From Sulfuritalea sp. (GTDB lineage: Bacteria; Pseudomonadota; Gammaproteobacteria; Burkholderiales; Rhodocyclaceae): a stretch of 64,000 nucleotides of DNA. The stretch spans positions 232,062 through 296,061 of the forward strand of contig JALNYT010000003.1 in assembly GCA_023229685.1 (NCBI GenBank). Direction: 5' to 3'. Every line of letters starts with the position of its first letter. Position 1 is the stretch's first letter. The translations under genes and the position numbers were made by a program. The notes under the pieces are model-generated. The model was not told the origin of the DNA. It worked only from the letters and a program-made list of their open reading frames with translations, and did not search any database. This document shows positions 1-9,900 of this stretch, one piece after another.

Positions 1-531
1 ATCGAGACTGGCGGCCACTTTCAGCCGCAGCCAGGGCCGGCCGCGCGTCATGCGCGAAACGAAACCGATATTGAGCTCCTTCGCCTCGGCTGCCAGCAGG
101 CCGCTGGCAACGTCGATCCCCGCAGCGGCCAGCTTCGCCATGCCCTGCCCCGCCACCATTGGATTCGGATCCTGCATCGCCACCACGACGCGGGCCAGCC
201 CTGCCTCGATCAGCGCATCGGCGCAGGGTGGGGTGCGCCCGAAATGGCTGCAAGGCTCCAGCGTGACGTAAGCGGTGGCGCCCCGCGCCGTTGCCTGCCC
301 GCGAAGCGGAATCCCAGGTACGCAGAGCGCGCCAGCGCCGACTATTGCCTGCAGCGCGCCAATTTCGGCGTGCGGCAGGCCGGCTTTCTCGTGCCAGCCT
401 TCGCCGATGACGCCGCCATCCCTGACGATGACGCAGCCGACGCGGGGATTGGGCGTCGTGCTGAAAAGGCCGCGCTGCGCCAGTTGCAGGGCACGCGCCA
501 TGAAGGTGTGATCGGCTGCCGAAAAGCTCAT
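1..531 (-). CDS. ribD: Riboflavin biosynthesis protein RibD, N-terminal part (cut by window edge)
   Basis: Bifunctional deaminase/reductase of riboflavin synthesis; only the deaminase domain (first 177 codons) is in the window. The zinc/catalytic motif HAE and the partner motif PCSHFGRTPPC are present, as are NPRVGC near residue 30 and QDPNP after the zinc motif. The start is the ATG at 531, just downstream of nrdR in the common glyA-nrdR-ribD order. The stretch between HAE and PCSH is about 15 residues longer than in E. coli RibD, with a hydrophobic insert. The reductase domain lies outside the window. Confidence 0.93.
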   Translation of the reverse strand, partial: MSFSAADHTFMARALQLAQRGLFSTTPNPRVGCVIVRDGGVIGEGWHEKAGLPHAEIGALQAIVGAGALCVPGIPLRGQATARGATAYVTLEPCSHFGRTPPCADALIEAGLARVVVAMQDPNPMVAGQGMAKLAAAGIDVASGLLAAEAKELNIGFVSRMTRGRPWLRLKVAASLD

Positions 532-566
532 GCGCGGCTCATGTGTCACAGTCGATCACGCGCCGT

Positions 567-1040
567 TCACGATTTGGCTCGAGGCTGCCGCGGCTTCTTG
601 ATTTCGCGGATGGCCTCGGAAAATTCGTCGACGTCCTCGAAGTTGCGATACACCGAGGCAAAGCGGATATAGGCCACCTTGTCGAGCTTCTTCAGCTCGC
701 GCATCACCAGTTCGCCGATGCGATCGGACGCCACCTCGCGCAGTGCCAGCTGCACCAGTTTTTCCTCGATGCGATCCAGCGCCAGGTCGATGCTTTCTGT
801 GGTGACCGGGCGCTTTCTCATCGCCAGCATCATGCTGGCCTTGAGTTTGTCGCGGTCATACTCGGTGCGGCTGCCGTTCTTCTTCACTACCTGCGGCAAT
901 TGGAGTTCGACCCGTTCGTAGGTGGTGAAGCGCTTGTCGCAGGCCAGACAACGACGACGACGACGTACCGTGTCGCCGTCCTCGTTTTCCCGGGTATCAA
1001 CTACCTGGGTATTCTCGTCGCCGCAGTAAGGGCATTTCAT
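567..1040 (-). CDS. nrdR: Transcriptional repressor NrdR
   Basis: ATP/dATP-sensing repressor of ribonucleotide reductase genes, 157 residues. The N-terminal zinc ribbon is complete (Cys3, Cys6, Cys31, Cys34) with the arginine run RRRRR before the second Cys pair, followed by an ATP-cone domain. The open frame extends 11 codons further upstream, but family proteins begin MKCPYCG, so the ATG at 1040 is chosen; this leaves 5 bases after the glyA stop. The C-terminal tail ends in basic residues. It is co-directional with glyA and ribD, probably one operon. Confidence 0.96.
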   Translation of the reverse strand: MKCPYCGDENTQVVDTRENEDGDTVRRRRRCLACDKRFTTYERVELQLPQVVKKNGSRTEYDRDKLKASMMLAMRKRPVTTESIDLALDRIEEKLVQLALREVASDRIGELVMRELKKLDKVAYIRFASVYRNFEDVDEFSEAIREIKKPRQPRAKS

Positions 1041-1045
1041 GGCGT

Positions 1046-2290
1046 TCAGCCATAGACAGGAAACTTCTTGCACAGGGTTGCCACTTCGCCGCGCACCCGC
1101 GCCAGTACCGTTTCGTCATGTGGCGCGTCGAGCACGTCGGCGATCAGATCGGCGACCTGTTCGGCTTCGATCTCGGTGAAGCCGCGGGTAGTCATGGCCG
1201 GCGTGCCGAGGCGGATGCCGGAGGTGACGAAGGGCTTTTGCGGATCGTTGGGGATGGCGTTCTTGTTGACCGTGATATGGGCGCGGCCCAAAGCGGCTTC
1301 GGCATCCTTGCCGGTAATGTTCTTGGCCTGCAGATCGACGAGGAACACATGCGACTCGGTGCGCCCGGAGACGATGCGCAGACCACGACCCTTTAATACC
1401 TTGGCCATGACCTGGGCGTTTTCAATCACCTGTTCCTGGTAGTCGCGGAACTCGGGCGCCATCGCTTCCTTGAAGGCGACGGCCTTGGCCGCGATGACAT
1501 GTTCCAGCGGGCCGCCCTGCAGGCCGGGAAAGATCGCCGAGTTGATCGCCTTTTCGTGTTCGGCGCGCATCAGGATCAGTCCGCCGCGCGGACCGCGCAG
1601 GGTCTTGTGCGTGGTCGAGGTCACGACGTCGGCATGCGGCACCGGGTTGGGGTAGAAGCCCGCAGCGACGAGACCGGCGTAGTGCGCCATGTCCACCATG
1701 AAGATGGCGCCGACCGCCTTTGCCACTTTGGCGAAGCGTTCGAAATCGATCCTCAGTGCATAAGCCGAGGCGCCGGCGATGATCAGCTTCGGCTTGTGCT
1801 CATGCGCCAGTCTTTCCATCTCCTCGTAGTCGATTTCTTCATTCTCATCGAGGCCGTAGGGCACGATCTTGAACCACTTGCCGGACATGTTCAGCGCCAT
1901 GCCATGGGTCAGGTGGCCGCCGGCGGCGAGGTTCATGCCGAGGACGGTGTCGCCGGGCTTGAGGAAAGCCATGAACACGGCCTGATTGGCCTGCGAACCG
2001 GAGTTGGGCTGGACGTTGGCGGCATCGGCGCCGAACAGCTTCTTGGCGCGGTCGATGGCCAATTGCTCGGCTACATCGACGTATTCGCAGCCGCCGTAGT
2101 AGCGCTTGCCCGGGTAGCCTTCGGCGTACTTGTTGGTGAGTTGCGAGCCCTGCGCTTCCATCACCGGCCAGGAAACGTAATTCTCGGAGGCGATCAGCTC
2201 GATGTGATCTTCCTGGCGACGATTTTCGTTCTGAATGGCGTCCCAAAGCTCGGGGTCGCTCTGGGCAATGGTGTTCTGCTTTGAAAACAT
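1046..2290 (-). CDS. glyA: Serine hydroxymethyltransferase
   Basis: PLP enzyme converting serine and tetrahydrofolate to glycine and 5,10-methylene-THF in the cytoplasm. The protein is 414 residues, normal for the family. The PLP-lysine motif STTHKTLRGPRGG is present, as is the N-terminal IELIASEN motif. An upstream in-frame ATG at 2428 would add 46 residues without family counterpart, so the ATG at 2290 (MFSKQNTI) is used. First gene of a glyA-nrdR-ribD operon, linking one-carbon, deoxynucleotide and riboflavin metabolism. Confidence 0.98.
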   Translation of the reverse strand: MFSKQNTIAQSDPELWDAIQNENRRQEDHIELIASENYVSWPVMEAQGSQLTNKYAEGYPGKRYYGGCEYVDVAEQLAIDRAKKLFGADAANVQPNSGSQANQAVFMAFLKPGDTVLGMNLAAGGHLTHGMALNMSGKWFKIVPYGLDENEEIDYEEMERLAHEHKPKLIIAGASAYALRIDFERFAKVAKAVGAIFMVDMAHYAGLVAAGFYPNPVPHADVVTSTTHKTLRGPRGGLILMRAEHEKAINSAIFPGLQGGPLEHVIAAKAVAFKEAMAPEFRDYQEQVIENAQVMAKVLKGRGLRIVSGRTESHVFLVDLQAKNITGKDAEAALGRAHITVNKNAIPNDPQKPFVTSGIRLGTPAMTTRGFTEIEAEQVADLIADVLDAPHDETVLARVRGEVATLCKKFPVYG

Positions 2291-2556
2291 GGCGGAATCC
2301 GTAGATGGATGGGAATGTGCGATTTTAGCATCCGGCCATTGCGACCCGACATCGGCCGACGGCTCAAGCCGGAACCGAACCAGCCCATCAAACATCCGAT
2401 TAATCGCCGCTCCCCGCCTGACTCGCAATCTTCGGGCGCATTAATTCCGGCTCGCCAGGCCACACGGAGCTGTTTAGTGATTAAACTTCGGCAATATTTT
2501 GATCTGCCGGCCCGCAACTGATCAATGCAGACAACAACGCATAGGAGAAAACCTCA
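2291..2556. promoter_or_regulatory. Divergent intergenic region glyA / dctQ
   Basis: 266 bp between divergent starts; it must hold promoters for both. The dctQ ribosome site TAGGAGA ends nine bases before its ATG. A small inverted repeat GTTTA-N5-TAAAC lies at 2472-2486 and could be an operator, but nothing identifies its factor. I saw no convincing -35/-10 pair and no small gene. Confidence 0.45.
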
Positions 2557-3213
2557 ATGCAAGGCCTCTTGAAACTGTCCAGCCTGGTTGACGACCTGAA
2601 CGAACGTGTGGGTCGCTCAATGCTCTGGCTGATCCTCATCGTTGTCATCATCAGCGCCGGCAATGCCGCCTTCCGCTTCGCCTTCAACATGAGTTCGAAC
2701 TCCTTGCTGGAGATCCAGTGGTATCTGTTCTCGGCGATCTTTCTCTTGTCGGCCGGTTATGTGCTGAAAAAGAACGAGCACATCCGCATCGACGTCATCA
2801 TCAGCCGCTTTTCCGCGCGCACGCAGAACTGGATCGACGTCTTCGGCATCCTCGCCTTCCTGCTACCGATGGCCTTGATCATTGGCTACCTCTCATGGCC
2901 GGTATTCACCAACGCGTGGACCTCGGGCGAAATCTCCTCCAATCCGGGCGGGCTGATACGCTGGCCGGTACGTCTGATGATGCCAATCGGCTTCGCCCTG
3001 CTGATCCTGCAGGGGTTGTCCGAGTTGGTCAAGCGTGTTGCCTTCCTGACCGGTGCCGGCCGCAACGTGCTGGTCAAGGAGGCCGGCCTGAGCGCCGAGG
3101 AAGAACTGGCCGAGGCCATCAAGCAGCACCAGATAGCGCCGGAGGTGGCGGACATCGTCTCCATGAACCATCAGATGGTCGACGACCAGCCGCAAGAAGG
3201 AGACCGCAAGTGA
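2557..3213 (+). CDS. dctQ: TRAP transporter small permease (DctQ type)
   Basis: Small membrane subunit of a sodium-driven tripartite uptake system, 218 residues. About four hydrophobic segments are visible (near 20-40, 55-72, 93-115 and 138-158), as expected for DctQ. Residues after 165 form a charged cytoplasmic tail of about 50 residues. A strong ribosome site AGGAGA precedes the ATG. The stop overlaps the dctM start by 4 bases, indicating translational coupling. Its binding protein is encoded on the opposite strand downstream. Confidence 0.92.
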   Translation: MQGLLKLSSLVDDLNERVGRSMLWLILIVVIISAGNAAFRFAFNMSSNSLLEIQWYLFSAIFLLSAGYVLKKNEHIRIDVIISRFSARTQNWIDVFGILAFLLPMALIIGYLSWPVFTNAWTSGEISSNPGGLIRWPVRLMMPIGFALLILQGLSELVKRVAFLTGAGRNVLVKEAGLSAEEELAEAIKQHQIAPEVADIVSMNHQMVDDQPQEGDRK

Positions 3214-4964
3214 CCGAGTTTCTCATCGCCAACATGGCGCCGATCATCTTCGGCTCGCTGATCTTCTTCCTGCTGCTGGGCTTCCCGGTCGCCTTCTCGC
3301 TCGCCGCCAACGGCATCATCTTCGGCTGGATCGGCATCGAGCTGGGCCTCTTCCATCCGAGCTTCTTCCAGGCGCTGCCGGAACGCATTTACGGCGGCGT
3401 CATGATGAACGACACGCTGCTGGCCATCCCCTTCTTCACCTTCATGGGTTTGATCCTCGAACGTTCCGGGATGGCCGAGGATCTGCTCGAAACCATCGGC
3501 CAATTGTTCGGGCCGATCCGTGGCGGCCTGGCCTATGCAGTTGTCTTGGTCGGCGCCATGCTCGCCGCTACCACGGGCGTGGTCGCCGCCTCGGTGATCT
3601 CGATGGGCCTGATCTCGCTGCCGATCATGCTGCGCTACGGCTACGACCGGCGCCTGGCTTCGGGCGTGATCGCCGCCTCGGGCACACTGGCGCAGATCAT
3701 TCCGCCCTCACTGGTGCTGATCATCGTCGCCGACCAGCTCGGCAAATCGGTCGGCGACATGTACCGGGGCGCCTTCATCCCCGGCTTCGTGCTGACCGGT
3801 TTGTATCTGGCCTACGTAATGGGCATGACGATCTTCTTTCCGAAGTCAGCCCCGGCACTGCCGCCCGAGGCGCGGGTTTTCCGCGAGCCCAGCGGCAGAA
3901 CCGGGGGCATCTCGCTGCTGCTGCTGACTTTCGTTTCCGTCGGCGCGGCTGTGTTCTGGGCAATGCTGCAACCGGACGACAAACCGACCGACGAACTGAT
4001 CGTGGTTGCCATGAGCCTGGGCATGGGCGTGGCCTTTGGCCTCGCCGTCGCCAACCGCGTGTTCAAGCTCGGGCTGTTGTCGAAGATGGCGGAAAAAGTC
4101 ACTTTCGTGCTGATCCCGCCGCTGGCGCTGATTTTCCTCGTGCTCGGCACCATCTTCATCGGCGTCGCCACCCCGACCGAGGGTGGCGCCATGGGCGCGT
4201 CCGGCGCGCTGATCATGGCCGTGAGCAGAAGGCGCCTGAGCTGGTCGCTGCTCAAGCAGGCGATGGATTCGACCGCCAAGCTCACCACCTTCGTCGTCTT
4301 CATCCTCGTCGGCGCGCGCGTGTTCTCCCTGACCTTCTACGGTGTCGACGGCCACAAGTGGGTGGAGCACCTGCTGACCGACCTGCCGGGCGGACAGATC
4401 GGCTTCCTGATCGTCGTCAACATCCTGGTCTTCTTCCTCGCCTTCTTCCTGGATTTCTTCGAGCTCTGCTTCATCGTCGTGCCGCTGCTCGGCCCGGTGG
4501 CGGACAAACTGGGCATCGACCTGATCTGGTTCGGCGTGCTGCTGGCGATCAACATGCAGACCTCGTTCATGCATCCGCCCTTCGGTTTCGCGCTGTTCTA
4601 CCTGCGCTCGGTGGCACCGAAATTGCCCTACAAGGACCACCAGACCGGCAAGGTCACCGAGCCGGTCACCACCGGCCAGATCTACTGGGGCGCGATACCC
4701 TTCGTCGTCATCCAGATCATCATGGTCGCGCTTGTCATATTCTTCCCGCAGCTCGTCGGCAGCGAAAAGGCGCTCACCAATGCCCAGATGGAGCAGCAGG
4801 GGCAGGCCATCGACATCCAGCAAATGCTGCAGCAGGACTCTGATCAGGATGCATCGAGAGAGGGTGCCGACAAGGATCGGCCAAAGGCGGGCGCAGAAGG
4901 CGCGGGAAAAGATGACGGCGACGCGCTGACCAAGGCCATCAGGGACGCCAGCAAGGAAAAATGA
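3210..4964 (+). CDS. dctM: TRAP transporter large permease (DctM type)
   Basis: Main transport subunit, 584 residues from a GTG start whose first three bases overlap the dctQ stop; the AGAAGG site lies seven bases upstream. The frame is open further upstream only as a shadow of dctQ. Many membrane segments cover 8-512. Compared with the usual ~430-residue DctM there are two additions: a hydrophobic insert around 225-285 and a hydrophilic charged tail from about 517. The long form is typical of the mannitol/chloroaromatic TRAP subfamily, which fits the TakP/FcbT1-like dctP nearby. Confidence 0.93.
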   Translation: MTEFLIANMAPIIFGSLIFFLLLGFPVAFSLAANGIIFGWIGIELGLFHPSFFQALPERIYGGVMMNDTLLAIPFFTFMGLILERSGMAEDLLETIGQLFGPIRGGLAYAVVLVGAMLAATTGVVAASVISMGLISLPIMLRYGYDRRLASGVIAASGTLAQIIPPSLVLIIVADQLGKSVGDMYRGAFIPGFVLTGLYLAYVMGMTIFFPKSAPALPPEARVFREPSGRTGGISLLLLTFVSVGAAVFWAMLQPDDKPTDELIVVAMSLGMGVAFGLAVANRVFKLGLLSKMAEKVTFVLIPPLALIFLVLGTIFIGVATPTEGGAMGASGALIMAVSRRRLSWSLLKQAMDSTAKLTTFVVFILVGARVFSLTFYGVDGHKWVEHLLTDLPGGQIGFLIVVNILVFFLAFFLDFFELCFIVVPLLGPVADKLGIDLIWFGVLLAINMQTSFMHPPFGFALFYLRSVAPKLPYKDHQTGKVTEPVTTGQIYWGAIPFVVIQIIMVALVIFFPQLVGSEKALTNAQMEQQGQAIDIQQMLQQDSDQDASREGADKDRPKAGAEGAGKDDGDALTKAIRDASKEK

Positions 4965-5004
4965 AAATCGGCGCTGATAATACGGCGCGATGCATCGGTA
5001 AACA

Positions 5005-5032
5005 AAAAATCCCCGCCGCAGCGGGGATTTTT
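5005..5032. terminator. Bidirectional intrinsic terminator between dctM and dctP
   Basis: Perfect 12-bp stem (AAAAATCCCCGC at 5005-5016, complementary arm at 5021-5032) with a 4-base CGCA loop. The A/T ends give a T-run in either direction, so it can end both the plus-strand dctQM transcript and the minus-strand dctP transcript. Confidence 0.93.
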
Positions 5033-5049
5033 CTTTGGAAGAACTGCGC

Positions 5050-6132
5050 TTACTTGATGTGGCTTTGGAGGAACATATCCATGCCGAGTTCGGCAACGCT
5101 GAACCACTGGTTCTGTTCCTTCTGGAACTTGAGGTACTCGGTGTAGATCTTCTTGAACGCCGGGTTCTTGGCCGACTCATCGCTATAGAGCTGCACCGAA
5201 GCCTTGTAGGCGGCTTCGATGATGTCGTTCGAGTACTTCTTGAGCTTGACGCCCTGACCGACCAGACGACGCAAGGCAGCCGGGTTCTTGGCATCGTACT
5301 CGGCCATCATCGTGACGTTGGCTTCATAGGCGCCGGCTTCCCAGGCGGCCTGGTAGTCCTTCGGCAGCTTGGCCCACTGGTCCTTGTTCACAAAGAAGTG
5401 CACACAGGGACCCGGCTCCCACCAGCCCGGAAAATAGTAGTTCTTGGCGACCTTGTGGAAGCCGAGTTTCTCGTCGTCGTACGGACCGACCCACTCGGCA
5501 GCGTCGATGGTGCCCTTCTCCAGCGCCGGGTAGATGTCCGAGCCCGGAATCTGCTGTGTAACCATACCCAGCGACGAAAACACCGTACCGCCGAGGCCGG
5601 CGATGCGCATTTTGACGCCCTTGACGTCCTTCAGCGACTTGATTTCCTTACGGAACCAGCCGCCCATCTGGGTCCCGGTATTGCCACCGGCGAAGGAGAC
5701 GACGTTGTAGTTGCTGTAGAACTCATCGAGCAGTTTCTGGCCGCCGCCGTAGTAGATCCACGCATTCATCTGACGGGCGTTCATGCCGAACGGTATTGCG
5801 GTGCCGATACCGAAGGTCTTGTCCTTGCCAATATAGTAATAGGAGCAGGTGTGGCAGGCTTCGACGGTGCCGTTCTGGACCACGTCAAGCGCCTGGCCGC
5901 CAGGAGCGACTTCGCCGGAGGCAAAAACCTGCACCTGAAACTTGCCACCGGTAACGGCAGCAACACGCTTCGACAAGACCTCGGCAGCACCGTAGATGGT
6001 GTCCAGACTCTTGGGGAAACTGGAGGTCAACCGCCACTTGATGGTGGGCGCCGACTGCGCGATGGCCGGGGCCGCGCCGGCGGCCAAAATGCCGGTCAGG
6101 CCGGCGTGTTGCAGAAACTTGCGTCGTTCCAT
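5050..6132 (-). CDS. dctP: TRAP transporter substrate-binding protein, TakP/FcbT1-like
   Basis: Periplasmic binding protein, 360 residues. The N-terminus MERRKFLQ followed by a hydrophobic stretch and AIAQ looks like a Tat signal peptide. The mature start (TIKWRLTSSFPKSLDTIYG) and the central WVGPYDDEKLGF match what I recall of Rhodobacter TakP, a 2-oxoacid binder; FcbT1 for chlorobenzoate is in the same subfamily. So the ligand is probably a 2-oxoacid or aromatic carboxylate (inference). It faces dctQM across a shared terminator rather than sitting in the same operon. A TAGGAGA ribosome site precedes the ATG, as for dctQ. Confidence 0.93.
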   Translation of the reverse strand: MERRKFLQHAGLTGILAAGAAPAIAQSAPTIKWRLTSSFPKSLDTIYGAAEVLSKRVAAVTGGKFQVQVFASGEVAPGGQALDVVQNGTVEACHTCSYYYIGKDKTFGIGTAIPFGMNARQMNAWIYYGGGQKLLDEFYSNYNVVSFAGGNTGTQMGGWFRKEIKSLKDVKGVKMRIAGLGGTVFSSLGMVTQQIPGSDIYPALEKGTIDAAEWVGPYDDEKLGFHKVAKNYYFPGWWEPGPCVHFFVNKDQWAKLPKDYQAAWEAGAYEANVTMMAEYDAKNPAALRRLVGQGVKLKKYSNDIIEAAYKASVQLYSDESAKNPAFKKIYTEYLKFQKEQNQWFSVAELGMDMFLQSHIK

Positions 6133-6237
6133 GCCACTTCTCCTATTTTATTGTGATGGGGCAGTTCCGCTCCGCAGCAGAACATATACAGATACTACAC
6201 CTACAATCCCTGTCATGGCGCGCTGCGACAAAGCGTC

Positions 6238-6891
6238 CTACTCCAGAACTTCGTCGAGCGCTCCGCGCATATGACTGCAGTCGGCCCATGAAATCAGCCG
6301 CCAGTCATCTGCGCAGTATTCCAGCCAGTTCACGGCCGCATTCAGCACCGGAAAATCGCGCGGTGCCTCAAGCACCAGGCCGGCAGCAGCACGATAGGCA
6401 ACGTCCAGGACGCCACCGTGCGTGAAGACCAACACGCTCCGGCCGGCGTGACGCGCCGCCAGCGCTTCAAGCCCGTTCATGACGCGTGCCGCAAAAGCAA
6501 TCAGGGATTCCCCGGTTTCGTAGTCGTAATCCGGCGTTCGCGCCACGTGATGGCGATGTGCATCCGGACGCTGCAGACTGGCCTCCCCTCGGGTAATACC
6601 CTGCAACACGCCAAAATGACGTTCGCGCAAAGTCGGCGCCGGCGAGACGGCGATGCCAAGGGCAACCGTGGCGATCTGCGCCGTGTGCCAGGCTCGCAGC
6701 AGATCGCTGCTGTACACCGCCGCGAACTCGTGTTCCGACAGTCCCTGCCGTAGTGCGCGTGCCTGCGCTTCGCCGGCCGCGTTGAGATCGATGTCGATCT
6801 GCCCCTGAATCCGCTTCTCGCCGTTCCAGTCTGTCTCGCCATGCCGGATGAGGCAGAATCGGGTGGGTGGTGTGTTTGTCATGGGCTGCAT
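6238..6891 (-). CDS. Histidine phosphatase family protein (phosphoglycerate-mutase-like)
   Basis: Cytoplasmic phosphatase of the RHG family, 217 residues. The catalytic RHGET is at 16-20 with His17, a conserved Glu lies at 90 (LRERHFG), and the second catalytic His is at 158 (FTHGG). Substrates in this family range from phosphosugars to alpha-ribazole phosphate; the sequence does not decide. Two ATGs, at 6891 and 6882, are possible; 6891 has the better upstream GGCGGA. The frame stays open upstream but that part lacks family features. Confidence 0.87.
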   Translation of the reverse strand: MQPMTNTPPTRFCLIRHGETDWNGEKRIQGQIDIDLNAAGEAQARALRQGLSEHEFAAVYSSDLLRAWHTAQIATVALGIAVSPAPTLRERHFGVLQGITRGEASLQRPDAHRHHVARTPDYDYETGESLIAFAARVMNGLEALAARHAGRSVLVFTHGGVLDVAYRAAAGLVLEAPRDFPVLNAAVNWLEYCADDWRLISWADCSHMRGALDEVLE

Positions 6892-6991
6892 TCTACCGTT
6901 CCGCCTGGCGGCCTTTGGCGCTCGGCCGGACGTCAGAACGAGGTCAGATTGGCGCGGTCCGGCAGAACTCGCTACCGTAGTCTGCCGCAAT

Positions 6992-9900
6992 TCAAACCCG
7001 CCGCGCAAACTCCTCGAAGCCTTCGACCGGCAGCGGTCGACTGAAAAAATAGCCCTGGTGGGCATGGCATCCCGAACTGGCGAGGAAGGCGCGCTGGCTT
7101 TCAGTCTCCACACCCTCGGCGATCACCCCCAGCCCAAGGCTCTGCGCCAGCGCCACGATGGTTCTGGCAATCGCCGCATCGTTGGGGTCGACGAGGATGT
7201 CACGCACGAACGACTGGTCGATCTTCAACTGATCCAGCGGTAGCCGTTTCAGATATGACAGCGAGGAGTAGCCGGTACCAAAATCGTCCAGCGCAAAGCC
7301 CACCCCTTCGGTTTTGAGTGAAAACATTTTCTCAATGATGTCCTCCACGTTGTCCACCAGCAGGCTCTCGGTCAGTTCCAGCTTGAGCCGGTTCGGATTG
7401 GCGCCCGTTTGCCTGATGATTGCCAGGACCTGGGCGACAAAATCGGATTCGTGGAGTTGTGGGGCGCTGACATTCACCGCCACCGTAAGATGGGCCATTT
7501 CGGGCCGGGCCGACCATCGTGCCAGTTGGGTGCAGGCGGTTTCCAGTACCCAGTTGCCCAACGTCAGGATCAGTCCTGTCTCTTCAGCCAGGGGAATGAA
7601 CTCGGCCGGAGACACCAGGCCGCGCAGAGGATGCTGCCAGCGCACCAGCACTTCGGCACCCGTGACGCGGCCCCCATCGATCACCTGAGCCTGGTAATGG
7701 AGCACGAACTGCTTCTGCTCAACGGCCTCGCGCAGATCCCTTTCCAGAGCGGCCCGCTCCATCACGGCGGTCTGCATGTCCGGATCGAAGAAATGCAGGA
7801 CATTGCGCCCCCTTGCCTTGGACTTGTACATGGCGAGGTCGGCCTGTTTCATCAGATCATCGATGCTGGCCTGGTGGCCCCTGAACAAGGTGGCGCCGAT
7901 GCTCGCGGTGCTGCGGTGTTCGGTGCCATTGAGCTGATAAGTACGGCCGAGTGCGGCGAGAATCTTTTCGCCGACGGCTTCGGTCTGGGTGGCGGCCTCT
8001 TCCATGTTCGCGCTCAGGCTGCCCAGCACCACCACGAACTCGTCGCCACCCAACCGCGCCACCGTGTCGCCCTCGCGCACGCTGTCGGCGAGACGTTGCG
8101 CGACCTGCTGCAGCAGCAGGTCGCCCATGTCATGGCCCAAGGTGTCGTTGAGTGTCTTGAAATTGTCGAGATCGATAAACAGCAGCGCACCATAACTGCC
8201 ATTGCGGGAACTGGCGGTCATTGCCTGTCGCAGGCGATCCATCAGCAGCGTACGATTGGGCAATCGGGTCAGTGGATCAAAGAAGGCCAGCTCCATGATC
8301 TTCTCTTCGGCCTTCTTGCGTTCGGTAATATCCTGATGTGTCGCGACATAATGGGTGACCACCCCGTCAACGCTCTTGACCGCAGAAATCGCCAGCCACT
8401 TCGGATATATCTCGCCGTTCTTGCGCCGGTCCCAGATTTCTCCCTGCCATGCTCCCGTATTCAGAACACTGTCCCACATCGCCTTATAAAACGCGGCATC
8501 GTGGCGACCGGACTTCAGCAGGCGCGGGGTGTGACCGATGACATCTGTTGCCGAATAACCGGTGTTCTCGCTAAAGGCACGATTGGCGCGCAGGATTACA
8601 CCGTCCGGGTCGGTGACCACCATGGGTTGCTGGGATTCAAAGGCCGTTGCGGCAATGCGCAGTTCGGCCTCGGCTTCCTTGCGGTTGGTAATGTCGCTAA
8701 CGCTGCCAATAAACAGTTTTCTGTCATTGAACACGGTTTCGGTAACTCCCAGCTCCATAGGAAATACCGAACCGTCGCGGCGCTGCCCCATCACATCGCG
8801 TGTGACACCTATTATCTTGCGGATGCCGCTATGCCGGTAATTCGCTAGGTAGCCGTCATGTGCCGTCCGGTAAGGCTCGGGCATCAGCATATTGACGTTG
8901 TTGCCGATCATTTCGGCGGCGCTGTGACCGAACATCCGCTCCGCGGACGGATTGCATGACTCGATGATGCCCCGTTCGGTGATGGTGATTACGCCATTGC
9001 GAACGCCATCCAGCACCGCACGCAGGCGTATTTCGCTGGCTGCCAGGGCCTGCTCGAACTGCTTGCGGACGGTTATGTCGATGGCGTAGGCAAGGATGCA
9101 AGCCTTTCCGTCCAGTTCGGTTATTTCAGCGGAAATGCTGACATGCCGACGCTCGCCATTCTTGTGGATCCAGATCGACTCGTAGTCGACCAGACGACCT
9201 TCGCGGTGGATCGCTTCCGCCCATGGCCGGCGTGTGGCTTCATCCGGCCACAGTCCGATTTCCACCGAGGTCCTGCCGATCAGGTCGGTCCTCGTCCAGC
9301 CGAAATCCCGTTCGTAGTTCGCATTCGCTTCCAAGAAGCGGCCTTCATCCGCCGTGGCAATCGACGCCGCGACGGGAGATGAACGGAAGGCCGTCGAAAA
9401 TCTCTGCTCGGACTGGCGCAGGGCAATCTCAGCCAGCTTGCGCTCGATCTCATGGGATTGCAGCTTGACCTGCATCGCAGACAGGCCCGCGAGCACGCTG
9501 TCCTCCATACCGGGAGCGACATCGACGGGGGACGTGAAATCGCCCCGGCCGATTCTGAGAATGTGCTGGTGTACGTCCTCTGCCGATCCGCCCAGAGTTG
9601 TACGCAAGGCCACATACGTCCGCCAGAGCATGAACAATGCCCCGAGAATGCAGACAATGAACACAAGCCTGAAGATTCTGGCATTGCGCTCGGCAGTGTG
9701 CACCTGGTCGGCGGTGCGCTGGTTCATCAACACATAGGAGTCGTTGATCGGCCGCATGATGGCCGCCTTGGCTCGATGATAGCTGGCGTCATGCATCATC
9801 GATAGCGCTCTGGCCCGCCTGGCGGCTGCATCGGGACCGGCTGTCTCGACCAGTTTCATGGCCTCGAACTCGATCGCCGTCAGGCGGTCTGAATTGGCCT

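Noticed and set aside
940..965. Run of repeated GAC/CGA triplets, first read as a microsatellite
   Set aside because: It encodes the conserved five-arginine stretch of the NrdR zinc ribbon.
2718..3209. N-terminal extension of DctM
   Set aside because: It is dctQ in another frame; the GTG at 3210 with its ribosome site is the start.
3846..5294. 482-codon open frame antisense to dctM and the terminator
   Set aside because: Low-complexity, charge-rich translation without family features; dctM on the other strand is a clear gene.
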